In this document: positions 15,192 to 28,470 of the stretch, one piece after another
Layout: each line of letters opens with the position of its first letter
Numbering within the stretch: position 1 is the first letter of the stretch
DNA from: Scatophagus argus
Taxonomy: Eukaryota; Chordata; Actinopteri; Scatophagidae
DNA: 64,000 nt
NCBI RefSeq assembly: GCF_020382885.2
Contig: NC_058494.1
Coordinates: 28,375,225 to 28,439,224, forward strand
Reading direction: 5' to 3'
The notes under the pieces: model-generated
Told to the model about the DNA's origin: nothing
Seen by the model: only the letters and a program-made list of their open reading frames with translations
The model's database searches: none
Position numbers and translations under genes: made by a program

Positions 15192-17459
15192 TTAATTTCT
15201 CTCCTCAAACTGAGATTTGTTCTTCAGCAGGAACGCCGCCAGATACTCGATGGGGTTGGAAGGTCTGAAGGAGAAAGATAAAGCAAAATGTTTTAGATTT
15301 CTTTCATGTGCGTCAAGAAAACTTTAACTGAAACTAACAAACATCACGACCAAACTGACTGAAACTAAATCAGGAGCCAAAACCAACACAGATCAGAGCT
15401 GCTAAATGCTGACACAATCACAAACATCGCTGGTTCAGTTCCAGCTGGACCCCTTCGTTCCACATCTCACCGTCCCATGAAGCCAAGGAAATGTTTTTAA
15501 AAACTAAGACTGAGATGACCACCAGCCAGCCCAACGTGTCGTACGTGTGCGTCCTGACCTGTCTTTGGCGAGCATCGACAGGCCCTGCAGCAGGATGGGG
15601 ACCACCGTCTGGTCCAGATACGCTCTGGTCGGCAGCGCCTGCAGGTCCACCTTCTGTTTCGACATCTTCTCTGCGCCCGCCTTTTCGTTCTCGACCGTCC
15701 TCTGAGGAGCAGCAGCAAAGCATGCTGGGAGTCAGCCTCAGCCCTCTCATTCCACAGTGTACAGCGTGACCGTGTGTGCGTGCATTACCTGGATGCTGTC
15801 CGTCAGGCCGTACTCTGCGTGAGGGTTTTCAGACACCTGTAGGACGAGTCAGGTTCACTGGATTTACAAAAACTTCAAGGACACAGGACCAACAGGATCA
15901 CCATCCCAGACAGAAGAGACACTAAACTAAACTACGTTCCTGAGTCGTTCACTTCCACGCAGCCGTTTCACTGTGTGTCCCAGAACGAGACATTCAAAGA
16001 GCAGGAACATCACCTGCTGTCACCTGCTACAGCTCACTTCCTGGACTTGTTGTTTCAGTGTGAGTGAGAGGAGGCAACAGTCCAACATCCCCCTCGACCT
16101 TCCTCCTGTGAGGGCTAACACTTTGCACCTGCTCCCAGTCTTTGTGCTAAGCTAGGCTGACCACATCCTGTCTCTGTAGTGGTTTCCTCTTGTCCTCTCT
16201 GCTGGCCTTTGTCAGTCTGAGTGCTACGAGGTCCCTGCAGTGACTGCTGCAGTCTGCTGCTCGCCTCAGTCATTAGCCTGTTCACAAACGAGCCTCGCTA
16301 AGTGCTAAGCTAACTAGCTAGCTGGCCCTCTACGACTGCACATGACGACATGAAGCAGAGGAGAAACAACATGAAGACGACTCGTGATGTTACTGGCAGT
16401 CCCTCTAAACCCAGAAGCGCAGGTGTGAAACGTGACTGTGGTGTTCTGTTACTCACAGGTGTGTGTCCCTCCATGGACTGATCGGCATCTGTGTGATCTG
16501 AAAGACACATGAGCACCTTCAGACAAAAAAATAAACCTCAACGAACCTCGTGTGGACCGACTTTCAACGAAAAGTTTCCCTGCTGACGAGCTTCGTGTGA
16601 AACAGAACTGAAACATGACGTGAACTTCTGATCCACGAAGAGCAAACGTGAGCTGACGGTGAGCAGGTGAACAGACTGCTTTTATTTAACTCTATTTATT
16701 TTAGTCATTGTGTGAAAAAAGAGTGAATTATATAAACCTTTAATGATTCATGATGGTTTTCTAAATGATCCACAGCTTGATTAATAACTAGTCAGTAGCA
16801 GTAATCATGTTGAACTAACAGCAATGCAGGACCTGACCGAGCAAGCCGAACAGCTAAACAAGCTGATTTTTAAATGGGGTTTGGTACAAACAAACTCCCA
16901 GGTTACTGGGCGGACGGTTAGCTGACGTGAAATAAAATGCTGGTCTGTTTGACCAACGCGTCCCGCGGGTTTTCACCTGAGCTCGAGTTCACCTCTGAAG
17001 ACACCGACGAGTGAAATGAAATCACTTTTGTTTCGTCTCAGGGTGGCGGAAAATATCAAATAAAAGGTTAAAAAGGCGACAATGAATTTATTCCAGTTTG
17101 AGTCTTGGCGGTAACAGAAGGCGTTAATAAAACGAGACCCTCTGACGGGTTTGCTTCCATGTTTTGTTCTTTACTGATCAGACAGAAACAAGAAGCGAGT
17201 CCGCTCCTTCTTCGTTAAAACCTTCCACTGATGTTGGCGCTGCGCTGCGCTGCGCTGCGAGAGGCGGTAAGTTAGCTTAGCACCACATTAATCTGTTCGG
17301 TAAATCAGCCCGCATTAGCGAGTGAGATCGACGTCTGTTGTTTGCAATGAGTCTTAAAAGCATCAAATCCAACCACAGACGAACCGCAAAGCGACAGAAG
17401 CTCAACAAAACCTGCGAAAAACGCCATGAATGGACAACAATTAACTTACCGTCCGCCAT
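15192..17459 (-). CDS. dpy30: DPY30, shared subunit of SET1/MLL H3K4 methyltransferase complexes
   Basis: DPY30 dimerises and binds ASH2L, raising H3K4 methylation by COMPASS-type complexes in the nucleus; it also occurs at the trans-Golgi. Five coding exons on the minus strand: 17450-17459, 16457-16497, 15789-15836, 15559-15701 and 15192-15264. Phases agree and give 104 aa (human 99). The tail is nearly identical to the family: [48 protein letters not shown] and [19 protein letters not shown]; the last two blocks form the two-helix Dpy-30 motif. The start Met is in a 10-nt coding part of the first exon (MAD). A poly(A) signal on the minus strand lies at 15114-15119. The srd5a2 3' end lies about 250 bases upstream of its start. 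Confidence 0.97.
17225..17260. repeat. Short GCGCT tandem in dpy30 intron 1
   Basis: GCGCTGCGCTGCGCTGCGCT-type units, about four copies, lie about 190 bases into the first dpy30 intron within the CpG-rich promoter-proximal zone. Confidence 0.6.
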
Positions 17460-17990
17460 GTTTGTTGTGGAAGTTTACGCAGGATGTCTGACGTACGTCG
17501 ATATTGTTCGGGGGCTGCGTAGAAATACCGTCCCAGCACGGAGCATACTTCCGGTTAAAAAATAAAAGCATGAACATAGACGTCCTAAGTCGTTTAGTTT
17601 TTTGCCCTCAGTGAATTATTTGTTCTCTGAAAATCCAGAGTCAAACACGTTCGCTCAGAGTCATCTTTATATATTGTTATCTGTTATTCTGTTATCACTA
17701 ATGGACTTGACAGAGCTTTTACATTATTCCTCTTTTATTTTCAATGCACAAAATCTATAAAACAGAAGGAAAGGTTTTGATAATTTAAGGGTGTGTGTGT
17801 GACATTTTGCTAGGCAGTCCTGCATCTCAATTTCCTACTTTCTTTTTCTTTCAAAAGTTTCAACGATCAACATACTTATTTTAACCCAATCCACAGTCTT
17901 TTGAACAGTTTTTTGTTGCGGCATCATCAGTTTGAGTCACTGTACAGAGTACAGACTCGTCTTAGTCGTTCCATGAGTTCACGCCCATCC

Positions 17991-20900
17991 TCACAGTATG
18001 AAAGGAATGAGGGCTTTCCTGGAGCAGCTGTAGTCCTCAAACTTCTGCTGGTAGTCTCTGCAGGACAGGCAGGAAAGACACACTCAGCACTGAAGCAGCA
18101 CTCAAACATGTGGTGTGGAACAGGTGTGTGAGGCTGTTTGTGATTTGCTGGAGAACAAAAAGGAGCTTTGTGATGTTTTCTTGTTCTGGTAGATGAATCA
18201 CTTAATGTAAAATGATTAACATTAATCAATAACAAAAGTAATTCTAACACTACAAAGCTTCCTGTGGCGGCGAGCAATCAGTTTATAAAGCTACCTGTGG
18301 TGGTGGTAGGCTCTGGGTCCGATGGAGCAGACGGTGAAGAAAGCGAAGGCGAAAGTGGGTAAAGTCCAAGCGGCTACAGCGTAACCACACCACTCGACGA
18401 TCTCTCCAAGGAAGTTCGCTCCAGACACAAGCTCAAACATTCCTCCTGAGAGAGAAATTAAGGTTCAGGTATTAAACGTGAAAGCTGGTGACGTGAATAA
18501 AGAAGTCAGTCATGGATACTGTGTTTCATTGATCCCAAAGTAAGGAATGACGTAGGTCATTACAACAAGGGAAACCCAGGATCAAGTACGGGTCAAAATC
18601 TGGTCTGAATCAGAATCAGGTGTGAATTAGCATCTGTTCTGAATCAGAATATAGAGTGGATCAGGATAAGGTACCATGGGGGATCCTGTAGACAGTCTCT
18701 CCAGGTTTCCTCAGGCTGCGCAGGATGTGGTCACTGTGGATGTTGATGGTCATTCCAGTCACAAACAGAAGGCAACCTACTTCACACACAAACAGGAATA
18801 GTAAGATGAAATTACATTAACTGCATTTGTCAGGAAAATAAAAGCATGGAGCTGCACAAGCATGACAACAACATGACTTGTCAGACAGAAAGGAAGAGAA
18901 TGAAGGGGACACAAAAATGTGAATTTTATTGTATCTGTGTTTCCTGTTCTTTTTTATGAGTAGCCTGGTTAAGTGTCGTGATGCACTTGCTGTGCACCAT
19001 CTTGGACACTAGGTGGCAGTGTGACACTGTGGTTTACCCAATGAATGTAGATACCGAAAGAGAAGAACAAGGTTGACCACAGGTTGTCTAACAGCCAGAA
19101 TACCTCACTGTACATTAGCCACAAGCTAACGAACAGCAGCAGACATCTGTGTGGTTGTGTTCAGTTCAGCCTCTGACTAAACTCAGCGCTCACCAGAGAC
19201 TCCGACTTCCTTCTGTTAACCTCCAGTGTTTTTTCTTTTTCCCACCTCTTATGTTCATTAAGTAAAGTTCATTTCCCTCCATTCAGCAGTCAGATCACTG
19301 AGAATCACACGTTGCAGAGGATTTCAGGAGCTGCTGCAGAGGTCAAGATGCAAGAGTGGAGATCAATCTGCTTTTTATATCCCAAAAGTTTAAAAAATAA
19401 ACTCTGCTCTCCTTTCACCAGTAAATGGTGAACCCATCCATCCATTTTCTATACCGCTTATCCGTCAGGGTCGCGGGGGAGCTGGAGCCTATCCCAGCTG
19501 ACTACGGGCGAGAGGCAGGGTTCACCCACCCGTAAATGGTGAACCCAAAATTCTGAATTAAACGCATCGCAAGAGGATGTCTCCATCCAGCATCCATTTT
19601 CATGAGTGAGTTCAGGCCGTTCCCACACCTTGTGACACATTATCTCCTGAAACAAAACGCTCAGTCATGAATCACCGAGTCATTTTGCAGAAGCATTCAG
19701 GAAGTTCAGCTGGGACAAACACTCTTTCTTTGTCCCAAATCCAGACAGCCTGTGTGGGAGGACGGTGATGGTGACTGTTCTCCCACAGTCTAATGCACAA
19801 TAATGTTAACAAACTCTGGTGGAAGCAAAGAGTTTAAACCAAACATGCTGATGTCTATTTGCAAACTTCTTCCTGTGAATCAGTTCATGACTTTGGAGGC
19901 GGCGGTCGGTCCTCCACCCTGAGCCACACCGAAACGTCTTGGCAGCTGAACTGCCATAACTCTGGTGATCTTCTGACTTTTCATCTAGCGCCACCGTCAG
20001 GTCAACATGTTCATGAATCCAACATAGCTGCTCTTTGAGTTTACTGACAGTAAGCTAACGGTAACATGCTAACATGGTGAATGTAATGAACATTACACGT
20101 GTTAGCAATGTTACTCTGAGCATGTTAGCATGCCGATGTTAGCATTTAGCCTATGATGAAATGTAACTAAGCACATGTATTCAAATACTGTACTTCAGTA
20201 CAATTTTGAAGTACTTCATTTTCTGTTTATGGTTCACCTTACTACCTTTTGGAGATAAAAATATTTACTTTTTACTCTGGCACATTTATTTAACTTCATA
20301 TTCAAATGAATTCATTTTATCAACAATCAGACCAGGCGTGATGACCGGTCGGCCCCTCGTACGCAGTATGCTGTCTGATACTTAAACACTTTTACTCGAG
20401 GGCTGTTTGTGTGGGTGAATGAATCAATATTTTCAGATGACAGACTTCTGGATACTTTTCAAAAGACTGAATGTGAGTACGCTGCAGATTCATAGTTTCT
20501 ATCATGAGCTGAGACAATAATAAATCTAATGTGATGCATTATGGTCTAGGGGTTGTGATTCTGGCTTCGGGTGTCAGAGGTCCTGGGTTCAAATCCCGGA
20601 CGAGCCCTCGACATGTGAAAGTGGTGCTTGCTGTGAGTGGGGAACCTGCTCCATCTCCTCGGACCTCCGTCTCAGCACACGGTGGATTGGAAGTAAAACA
20701 CTTCACAAGTCAATTGTGTGAATTTCCCTTCAGGGTGAATAAAGTGTAAATCTGTCATTATTCTCATGTTTCAGCTGGGATTATTGAACAGGTGGAATGG
20801 GTCCAGATCTGGTGCAGACAAATGGATCAGGTGGTGGTTAACGACTCACAGGGTTAACATGTGACCACATGTGACAACAAATTCCTGAGCAGCAGGACTC

Positions 20901-23099
20901 AGGGAGGCCCTGGTTGTACTGGCCAGCAGAGTCTGGATCATGGGTCTACTGTCAGGAATGAATCCAGATGAATAACTGTTTCAGTCTGTCAGAACTCCCA
21001 TGGTGCACTTCACTAACATCACAGCCAATCACAGAGCCACGCATGCTGTCACCTTTAGCGGTCGATTACAGCCCGGCTTCTTCTCCCGGGATCATGGGTG
21101 CTGCAGAATGTTATTACATGTCAGGCTCAGATCATGGACCTGGAGTCTGGTTACATCAGAGGAGAGTCTCGTGTTCTGTGTGGTTGTGGTTGTGACGCAC
21201 CTGCAGCCATGCGAGTGCTCGTCAGCCAGGTGAGCTCAAACTGAGCGCAGTGCAGCAGGTGGTGTCCCTGCAGGAAGCCGTTGAGCGAGCAGAAGATGGT
21301 GGCACTGAGGACAATGGACAGCGGGACGGGTCGTCCTCTGGTCAGGAAGGCGTAGATGAAACTCCTAAAGAACACACTCAGCTTACATCCTGTTTGTTTT
21401 ATAGCCACAAGCTCATTTCAGTCTCTTTCAGAATCAAAGTCCCACCTTCTGTGCTGTGGGACAGCACACATTAAGACACCTGAAATGTTGCTGCACCAGG
21501 TGGGTCACTGCAGGTGTGTGCCTGTTTGTGTTCAGAATTAACAAACAAATTAAAATGTGTTAATGTGTGGGATTTGGAGGTGCGGGCACGGTGGTGCAGT
21601 GGTTAGCACTGTCGCTTCATAGCAAGAGGGTTCCAGGTTCGAATCCCAGTCTGGGCCCTTCTATGTGGAGTTTGCATGTTCTCCCTGTGCCTGCGTGGGT
21701 TTTCTCCGGGTTCTCCGGCTTCCTCCCACAATACCAAAAACATGCACATTAGGTTAATTGGCTGCTCTACGTTGCCAGTCAGCTGGGATTGGCTCCAGCT
21801 CCCCCGCTACCCTGACGGATAAGCGGTATAGAAAATGGATGGATGGATCTCAATCATCCTGTCAGTTCTGCCTGAGTCTTCAGGTCTCTTCAGGTCTCTT
21901 CAGGTCTCTCTCTTACATGAGCAGGACGAGGCAATACAGATGACCTTTAAAAGCATTTCCAAACGTGCTGAAATCATTCAGTCAGTGCTTTACACTGAAG
22001 ATGTGATGAAACAAGTGAAACCCTTATCCAGCGAGTCTGGATCTGTCGTGTCAGGGTGACATAATGCAAAGAGCATAACCCTAACCCTAACCCTAACTGA
22101 CTGCACTCTGAGTGACGTCATTACGTAACTCACAGCACAAGTCAAACTAAACTGAAGTGCAAACTGAATGACTAAACTTGAGATTTTAATGGAAATTATC
22201 TACTAGTTAAGTAGGTAATATTTTGCTAAAATGGCTTTTGTATGTTTTTGCAGAAGGCTGAAGATGTCCTGAGGTCCAGTCCAAAGGGTGAAGACATGTG
22301 CTCTGTGACAGAACGTTCTGGTCTCAGACACAAGCGTACGGGAAAGAGATCCTGGTGGATTATCCATAACCACCTCAGCCACGCAGGTCATGAATGATTT
22401 GCTTCTGAAAGGAGGATCCACCCACAGGGGAGCCGACTTGTGTTGATGTGTGTGAAACCAGAAAAGCATCAGGACTCTCTGGTCTCCAAACGGGGTCCAG
22501 ATCCTACAAGACACTTTGGAAACTCAGAGTTTCTGTAGCTGAAAAGAAGGTTTGTAGGGTCATAACTAAAGCTGCCAGAGTACTGCAGTGGAGTGTAAAG
22601 TAGCATAAAATGGAAGTACTCCAGACAAGTATAAGCACCTCAGGTACAGTAAGTGTACTGTAGTGTTACATCGTGTATGTACACACTTTGTGTAGAGTTA
22701 ATCAGTGGACACACAGACGTGTACATGTGATCTGTTGTCATCTACGTGTTAAAATCACGACACAACACCGGACCTGCGCGAGGACCTGCGGTGTCCCCGT
22801 GAGGTCCACTCTCACCTGTGGAAGTAGTGCAGCACGAAGGTGCAGAGCAGCAGCGTCCGCCCGGTCGTCTGTCCGTCCGTCCTCGGCTCGGTGAGCAGCA
22901 GCAGCAGCAGCGGCAGCGCGAAGGCCGGGACTTCCTGCACGAACCAGGCCACCTTGGCCGGACACAGCGCCGTCCGAGCGTCCGCCGGCGCGTAGCGGCC
23001 ATACTGAGTGCGTCTCCGGGTCTGCTGCAGCAGGAAAGCCGCGCCCCCGAAAACCAGAACCCAACTCAGGAAAGAAACCACGGAGTCCTGACACTCCAT
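17991..23099 (-). CDS. srd5a2: Steroid 5-alpha-reductase 2
   Basis: This ER membrane enzyme uses NADPH to reduce the delta-4 bond of testosterone and related steroids. Exons on the minus strand: 22816-23099, 21201-21364, 18675-18776, 18295-18445 and 17991-18057; phases agree, 255 aa (human 254). Key blocks: AAWF-like KVAWFVQEVPAFALP, LHYFHR at the exon 1 end, FLTRGRPVPLSIV, GMTINIHSDHILRSLRKPG, YRIPHGGMFELVSGANFLGE, EWCGYAVA, AYHHHRDYQQKFEDY and KALIPFIL. The YRIP/GG and NFLGE parts line the NADPH pocket. A CAG-rich run gives seven leucines in the first membrane helices. Linkage with dpy30 matches human 2p. A minus-strand AATAAA lies near 17733. It appears intact. Confidence 0.97.
19421..19547 (-). 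mobile_element. 5'-truncated SINE with a perfect 16-bp target duplication
   Basis: A 95-bp piece (19437-19531), the 3' end of the GGATGGATGG-tailed SINE family in minus orientation, is flanked by GTAAATGGTGAACCCA at 19421-19436 and again at 19532-19547. This is the mark of LINE-driven target-primed insertion. It lies in an srd5a2 intron. Confidence 0.9.
20535..20607 (+). pseudogene. tRNA-Pro(CGG)-like pseudogene or tRNA-derived repeat
   Basis: TGGTCTAGGGGTTGTGATTC, then CTTCGGGTG in the anticodon arm (CGG) and GGTTCAAATCCCGGACGAGC closely match a vertebrate proline tRNA from position 8 to the 3' end. The first seven bases (TGCATTA) do not pair with the 3' ACGAGCC half, so the acceptor stem cannot form and the copy is probably not functional. 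It could be the head of a SINE; no clear SINE body follows. Confidence 0.65.
21583..21852 (+). mobile_element. Near full-length tRNA-head SINE, GGATGGATGG tail
   Basis: It starts GCACGGTGGTGCAGTGGTTA (A box), has GGTTCGAATCCCAG (B box), the GAGTTTGCATGTTCTCCCTG block and ends GCGGTATAGAAAATGGATGG. Lies in srd5a2 intron 1. It is the best-preserved reference in the window for the copies at 11458, 19437 and 31068. Confidence 0.88.
22075..22099 (+). repeat. Short interstitial telomere-like run
   Basis: CCCTAA occurs three times in a row inside an srd5a2 intron. It is far too short to be a chromosome end. Confidence 0.8.
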
Positions 23100-23107
23100 C
23101 CTGAGAA

Positions 23108-23696
<589 letters not shown>

Positions 23697-24094
23697 CAGC
23701 AGGTCGGTTCTTGTAAGAACATTTTCTGTGGGCGTTTGTTTCCTCTGCCCGTCTGAAAACTACAGGAAGACATGAGATAAGATGAGATAAATAAAATAAA
23801 ATTCACCTTCAGGTCTCGCGAGCTTCTGAAACAAAGTTGTTTTGTTGTTTTAGCTGAAGAAACGGCAGAAGGATGAGACTCAGACTCACAGGAAGCCTCT
23901 GGTTTCAGGCGGACTGCCGAGTCCTGCCGAGTGGCGGGTCGTCAACATGTCACGGCTTCCGGGTGAACCAGCAGCCGAGAAGACAACGGAGACAAACCTC
24001 AAAGACCAGCTGCACGACTGCCTTCCAGTTAGACAAAAGCATCCAACGTCCTCTCGGCTGACGGGGAAGTTTCACAAGGTCACGTGATGTGAAC

Positions 24095-24218
24095 ATGTCG
24101 GAATCATCCACCCGCATCCTGGACGCGTTCAGGTACACCTGACGTGATGTGATGGATCATTTCCCCCGAGTGTCTTCAGACTGTCCGTGTCTGTCTCAGC
24201 TCACTGTGCCGCGAACAG
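24095..24218 (+). CDS. Possible first two exons of an unrecognised gene
   Basis: A Met codon at 24095 opens MSESSTRILDAF and runs to AG followed by GTACAC at 24133. A second short block, 24200-24218, has a CTGTCTCAG acceptor and a GTAAGC donor, and joins in phase to give MSESSTRILDAFSSLCREQ. The surrounding CpG-rich stretch (23870-24130) faces away from srd5a2 and could be a divergent promoter. No downstream exon was found and no family is recognised, so this is a weak call that rests on splice signals alone. Confidence 0.25.
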
Positions 24219-24829
24219 GTAAGCAGTCTGTGTGAGGTAGTGGCGCCCCCTGCCGGCCATCGCAGGACTTTCTAACGTGTCCAGACCTGACAACGAAGAG
24301 CCAAAACCACGTCAGTGTTGAACCATCGGGGCCACTTCTAAGTGTTTTTATCATTAGATAATGATGTTCTCACTTACTGTCTAATTTTGTCAAAGTTCTG
24401 TGCATTTCGGGCACAAATCCCATAGAACAATCGCGTGTTTTATTAGGTTATTGTTACTTAAACATGTTGTTGTCTGCTGCATTGGACGGCCGCAGCAGGA
24501 GCGGAGCTGTTATGTCTCATTATCATTTCCATTATTTAGTGTTCATTTGTTTGAAAGCACAAAACATTCTGGTGTGATGATACCTGATTCACGTCAGCCT
24601 ATCCACTGTCTACGTTACCTGGTTCGTGTTTCTCACGTGTGATGCGGGTGGACACCGCGTCACGTGGACTTAGTGACTCCACAGTGAGGATAGTGCTGTG
24701 TTTGGAGGATATTTTGTTATTATCTGATTGTATTTGTGGTGTTTTTTCTTGTATAATACAGTATTTCTCTGAATGAGAAACACTGAAAAACAAAGTGGAG
24801 TCTTATTGTGAAGGTCTCGGCCTGGCTCC

Positions 24830-25204
24830 CTCTGCCGGCGGATGTGAGTAACAGCAGCAGCGCTGGCGGACCGTGTCTTTCTTCTTCTTCTTCGTCTTCT
24901 TCTCCCCCAGCGGCGGCGGCAGCGGCTCCGCTCTGTTTCTATTCTCAGAAAGACCGCCTCCATTTTAACGCCGACACCGGGCGGCTCGCAGCGGACTCGG
25001 CGGCCGGCGGAGGGACACGCTGCTGCGGGCGGTGCTGTTAATTCCTCGGGCGTGAATCAGCCTTTTTTCTGTGGGATGGCGGCGCTGCGGCAGGACGCGG
25101 CCGGGGCGGCGGTGGATTTGTGAGGATTTAACGAGTCGTGTTCTGCGGTGTTTTTTGTTGATTTGGCGGAGGAGAAGAGCAGGAGGGTCGGCTTCGGATG
25201 GTCA
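24830..25204 (+). promoter_or_regulatory. tmem63b: CpG-rich promoter and likely non-coding first exon of tmem63b
   Basis: This is one of the most CpG-rich stretches of the window, with GCGGCGGCAGCGG, CGGCGGCCGGCGG and GGCGGCGCTGCGG blocks, ending GGATGGTCAG followed by GTACAG, a usable donor. The next plus-strand acceptor of a known gene is the first coding tmem63b exon at 30708, whose 5' UTR must be spliced to something upstream. The assignment is by position. Confidence 0.5.
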
Positions 25205-27552
25205 GGTACAGGCTTTATTCTAATTGGGTTTATTTATTAGGCGCTTTATGCTGCGGTTTATCATAAGACGGCTTTGTTTGATCTGCTCAGCGGGTTGAGT
25301 AGCGGCTGACAGGCCGCCGGTGAGGCTGCAGCAGCGGCCTGTCAGCCGCTCGCCGCGTCCTCCCGGACAGCATCCATCCGGCCTCCGTGGGACTCCGCTG
25401 TTTTTGTGGCGGTGGGGTGGGGGTGCTGAGTTATATAATGTGTGCGCAGAGGACACGGCGAGCTGTCCGCCGTCCGTCTGCAGACATGATGTGATTTCAC
25501 CTTCGAGGGACGGACCGACTGACGGGAGCTCGTCGAACACCCGAACAAACCCGCTTGATGGCGTCTGAACACGTCCCCGCGTGTCCCCGTGTCTGTCTCG
25601 GTGTCTCTGACGTTTTGTCCGGGTTAGCGGGCTGCAGGTGCAGCAGGGCCGCCGCTTCACGCAGCAGAGACGCGGAGGACAGAACAGGAACATTCAGGCT
25701 CACCTGAGCCCCAAACCCGCAGCAGACTCAAGCCAGACCTCATTCAGTCTGCGAGAAGATGCTGAATCCAGCTGCTCACCGACACAAAGTTCATCTTCAG
25801 CTCGAATCATCATCGATTAATCGGCTGCCAGTTTCTGAAATGTGAGGGATTTTCCGTTTTGTGGCTCAGTAAGCTGATCTGAGTTTACATTCTGGACTGG
25901 AGGTTCACTCCGAGACCTCTGAGGGGAGACCAGCGGGTTCATCAGCCAAACGTGTCCCTCTGGAAATGATTTCCGTCTTTTGGAAAACTTGCTCTATTGG
26001 TTGGCGAAAGGTGTGAACGATTAACTGATCAATAAAACTGTTGGCTGTGATTTGAAAAATATTTAGTAAAAGCAGGAAATCTGAACTGATTTTCTGTCAC
26101 ATCAGGTCCAAACTGTGGTTCATCAGGTGGTCAGGAGTATCAGTACTTTAGTACTGCTTCAGTACTGCTTCAGTACCAGTTACTGAAAACCTCCAGTATT
26201 GAGCTTATTGAATGTACTGAAGCCATAAAAACAGATCTGAGGTCAGATTTTCAACCCGAGGATGTGCACAAATGAGCATTATTAAATGTGTACATTAAGG
26301 CAGTTTTAAACAAAAAGAAAGAAACCATTCAGTGTGGAGTCTTTCTCTTTGGTATCGAGAGAATATCATGTACTTCATGTACTAGTACCTCAATACTGGC
26401 TTCCTGCTGGTTTAACGTACAGATGAAATCCAGTCCATGAGTGCTGAGACACGATGCGACTGCACTGATGAATCCTGAGGGTTTAACTCCGCCTCCTCCT
26501 CAGGTATGTTCACCTGTGAGGAGCTGAGACGTTCGACCTCCACCTGAACGCCCTCACCTGTGCTCACTCTGAGTCTTTGTGGGCTCGTTTTTCACAGGAA
26601 TCCAAAGCCTTTGAAACACTTCTGATACTCAGGTAGTTTTAAGACGTTTATCAGTAAAAATGATTTGCTGCTTTGGCTGACAGATCACGACATGTTTGGT
26701 GTGATGGACATTTTTCACTGTTTTGACCTTTTATAGAATTTATTGGTATTGATTGTTGATAAACTCAGTTCAGTTGTCCTGATCCCCAGAGCAGGCTGAG
26801 ACCGGACTGAGGACAAACCAGCTCTTTAAAGGCAGAAAGCTGTCTGACGAGGTCCACGCTGAGAACCTGAACGTTTGGTCGATCACACACCTTTGTGCTT
26901 TTGCTCTGTGGCTGAACCTTTGAAGTCTGGCACTGGGGGGGTTATACAGCAGATATGTAGTACTTCTGTCTGTACCACAGTACGCAGTAAACGTATACGT
27001 AGCCTGCTGGAGACACGTACGCACAGCCACCAGCACCCAGAGGCTCACGGACGTCCACCATGATGATGAAGTTTCAGCTTGAAGCAGCGCTGCCTTCACT
27101 GACTTCTGGAAGTTCTTGTCCAGTCTGTCGTGTGAACATCAGATGAGTCTGACCTGATGATGGGCCACTGTGGAAACGTGCTGTTCCTACACATATTGAC
27201 CCGGTGGGACTGACATCCTGACTCTGACGACACCTCGAGTCCAGCGTCCTGACCTTTGTTTGTTCAGGGACTTTGGGCTGAGAGCAGCTCAGGTTCAGGA
27301 CCTCCACTGGAGCGGGTGGGGTTGGGGTTAGCAGGGAGGAAGAGCTGTTGTTTCACTGTGTCCACCCTGATCCAGATTTATCCTGCCAGTCCGAGGACGT
27401 GAACCAGACACGTCCAAACTGGCTCATGTAACCAGCGTCTGGATGATGACCAGTTAAACCTTTCGACAGTTCAGTGTCCCGCCCCCTCCAGGCTGCGATT
27501 GGTCGGCTCATGAGAAGTGACGAGCGCATCAGCGTGTTGAAAAGCTGAACAT

Positions 27553-27960
27553 GGATAGATAGATACTTTATTGATCCCGAGGGAAATTCAAATTCAACCA
27601 CAGGTAAAGTAAAACCAGCAGAACTGGTCCTGGGCATCTGGGCCGGTCATCAGGTGGACCCGCACGTGGACTAGACAAGACAAGACAAGACAACTTTATT
27701 TGTATAGCCCATTTTTACAAGCAGTTTGTCTCAAAGGGCTTAACATAACATCAGCAACATCCTCTGCCCTTCGACCCTCACATCAACTGAGGAAAAACTC
27801 CCAGAAAAACCTTTAACAGGAAAAAATGGAAGAAACCTCAGGGTGAGCAGCAGAGGAGGGATCCCTCACCCAGGACGGGCAGACGTGCAATGGATGTTGT
27901 ACAGGCAGAAAAGCAGTTAACAACATGAGAACAACATTACTAAAAAGACAAGTAAAACAA
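27553..27960. repeat. Fish interspersed repeat pieces
   Basis: At 27553-27597 there is ATAGATAGATACTTTATTGA followed by TCCCGAGGGAAATTC, the typical 3' tail of a fish LINE. At 27672-27960, GACAAGACAACTTTATTTGT, GGAAAAACTCCCAGAAAAAC and GAGGAGGGATCCCTC are blocks I know as a high-copy repeat of percomorph fishes. I cannot name its class with confidence. Confidence 0.6.
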
Positions 27961-28434
27961 AATCTCAACTGTTTAGTTTCACTTTTGATACCACCTCAAT
28001 ATGATTTTAACATTTCACAAGACTGAAATTAGAATACGCCACGGAACAGCCGCTCCTCGTCTCAGGTGTGTCACGGGTGATGAACTCTAAGTGAGTTCGG
28101 TGGTTTGTGCTGAGCAAGGCTGCGACGTGGTCCATGCTGGTTTAGAATCCAGTTGTGTCCCTCCACCTGCTCAGGAGGTGGAAGCGTCCGAGCTGACGTC
28201 GTCGCTCTGACGTCGTCGTTGGTGACAGAAGTGAACCAGAGCTTCCCCTCCGTGTCACCCAGACGCGTGCAGCTGGCTGATAAGACCTTCAGGCCACAGA
28301 GGAGGAGCCTGGAAACACATGAACGTTTTCAGGTTTCTGCAGACTGAAGCTCCTTCAGTTTGAGCTGCTCGGCTGCAGACTGTGAGAGTCTGAAGTGAAG
28401 AGCAGCAGACAAGAACCTGCAATACACCAACCGT

Positions 28435-28437
<3 letters not shown>

Positions 28438-28470
<33 letters not shown>

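Noticed and set aside
22075-22099. Telomere repeat as a possible chromosome end or fusion point
   Set aside because: Only three CCCTAA units inside an srd5a2 intron; too short to mean more than a chance or repair-derived run.
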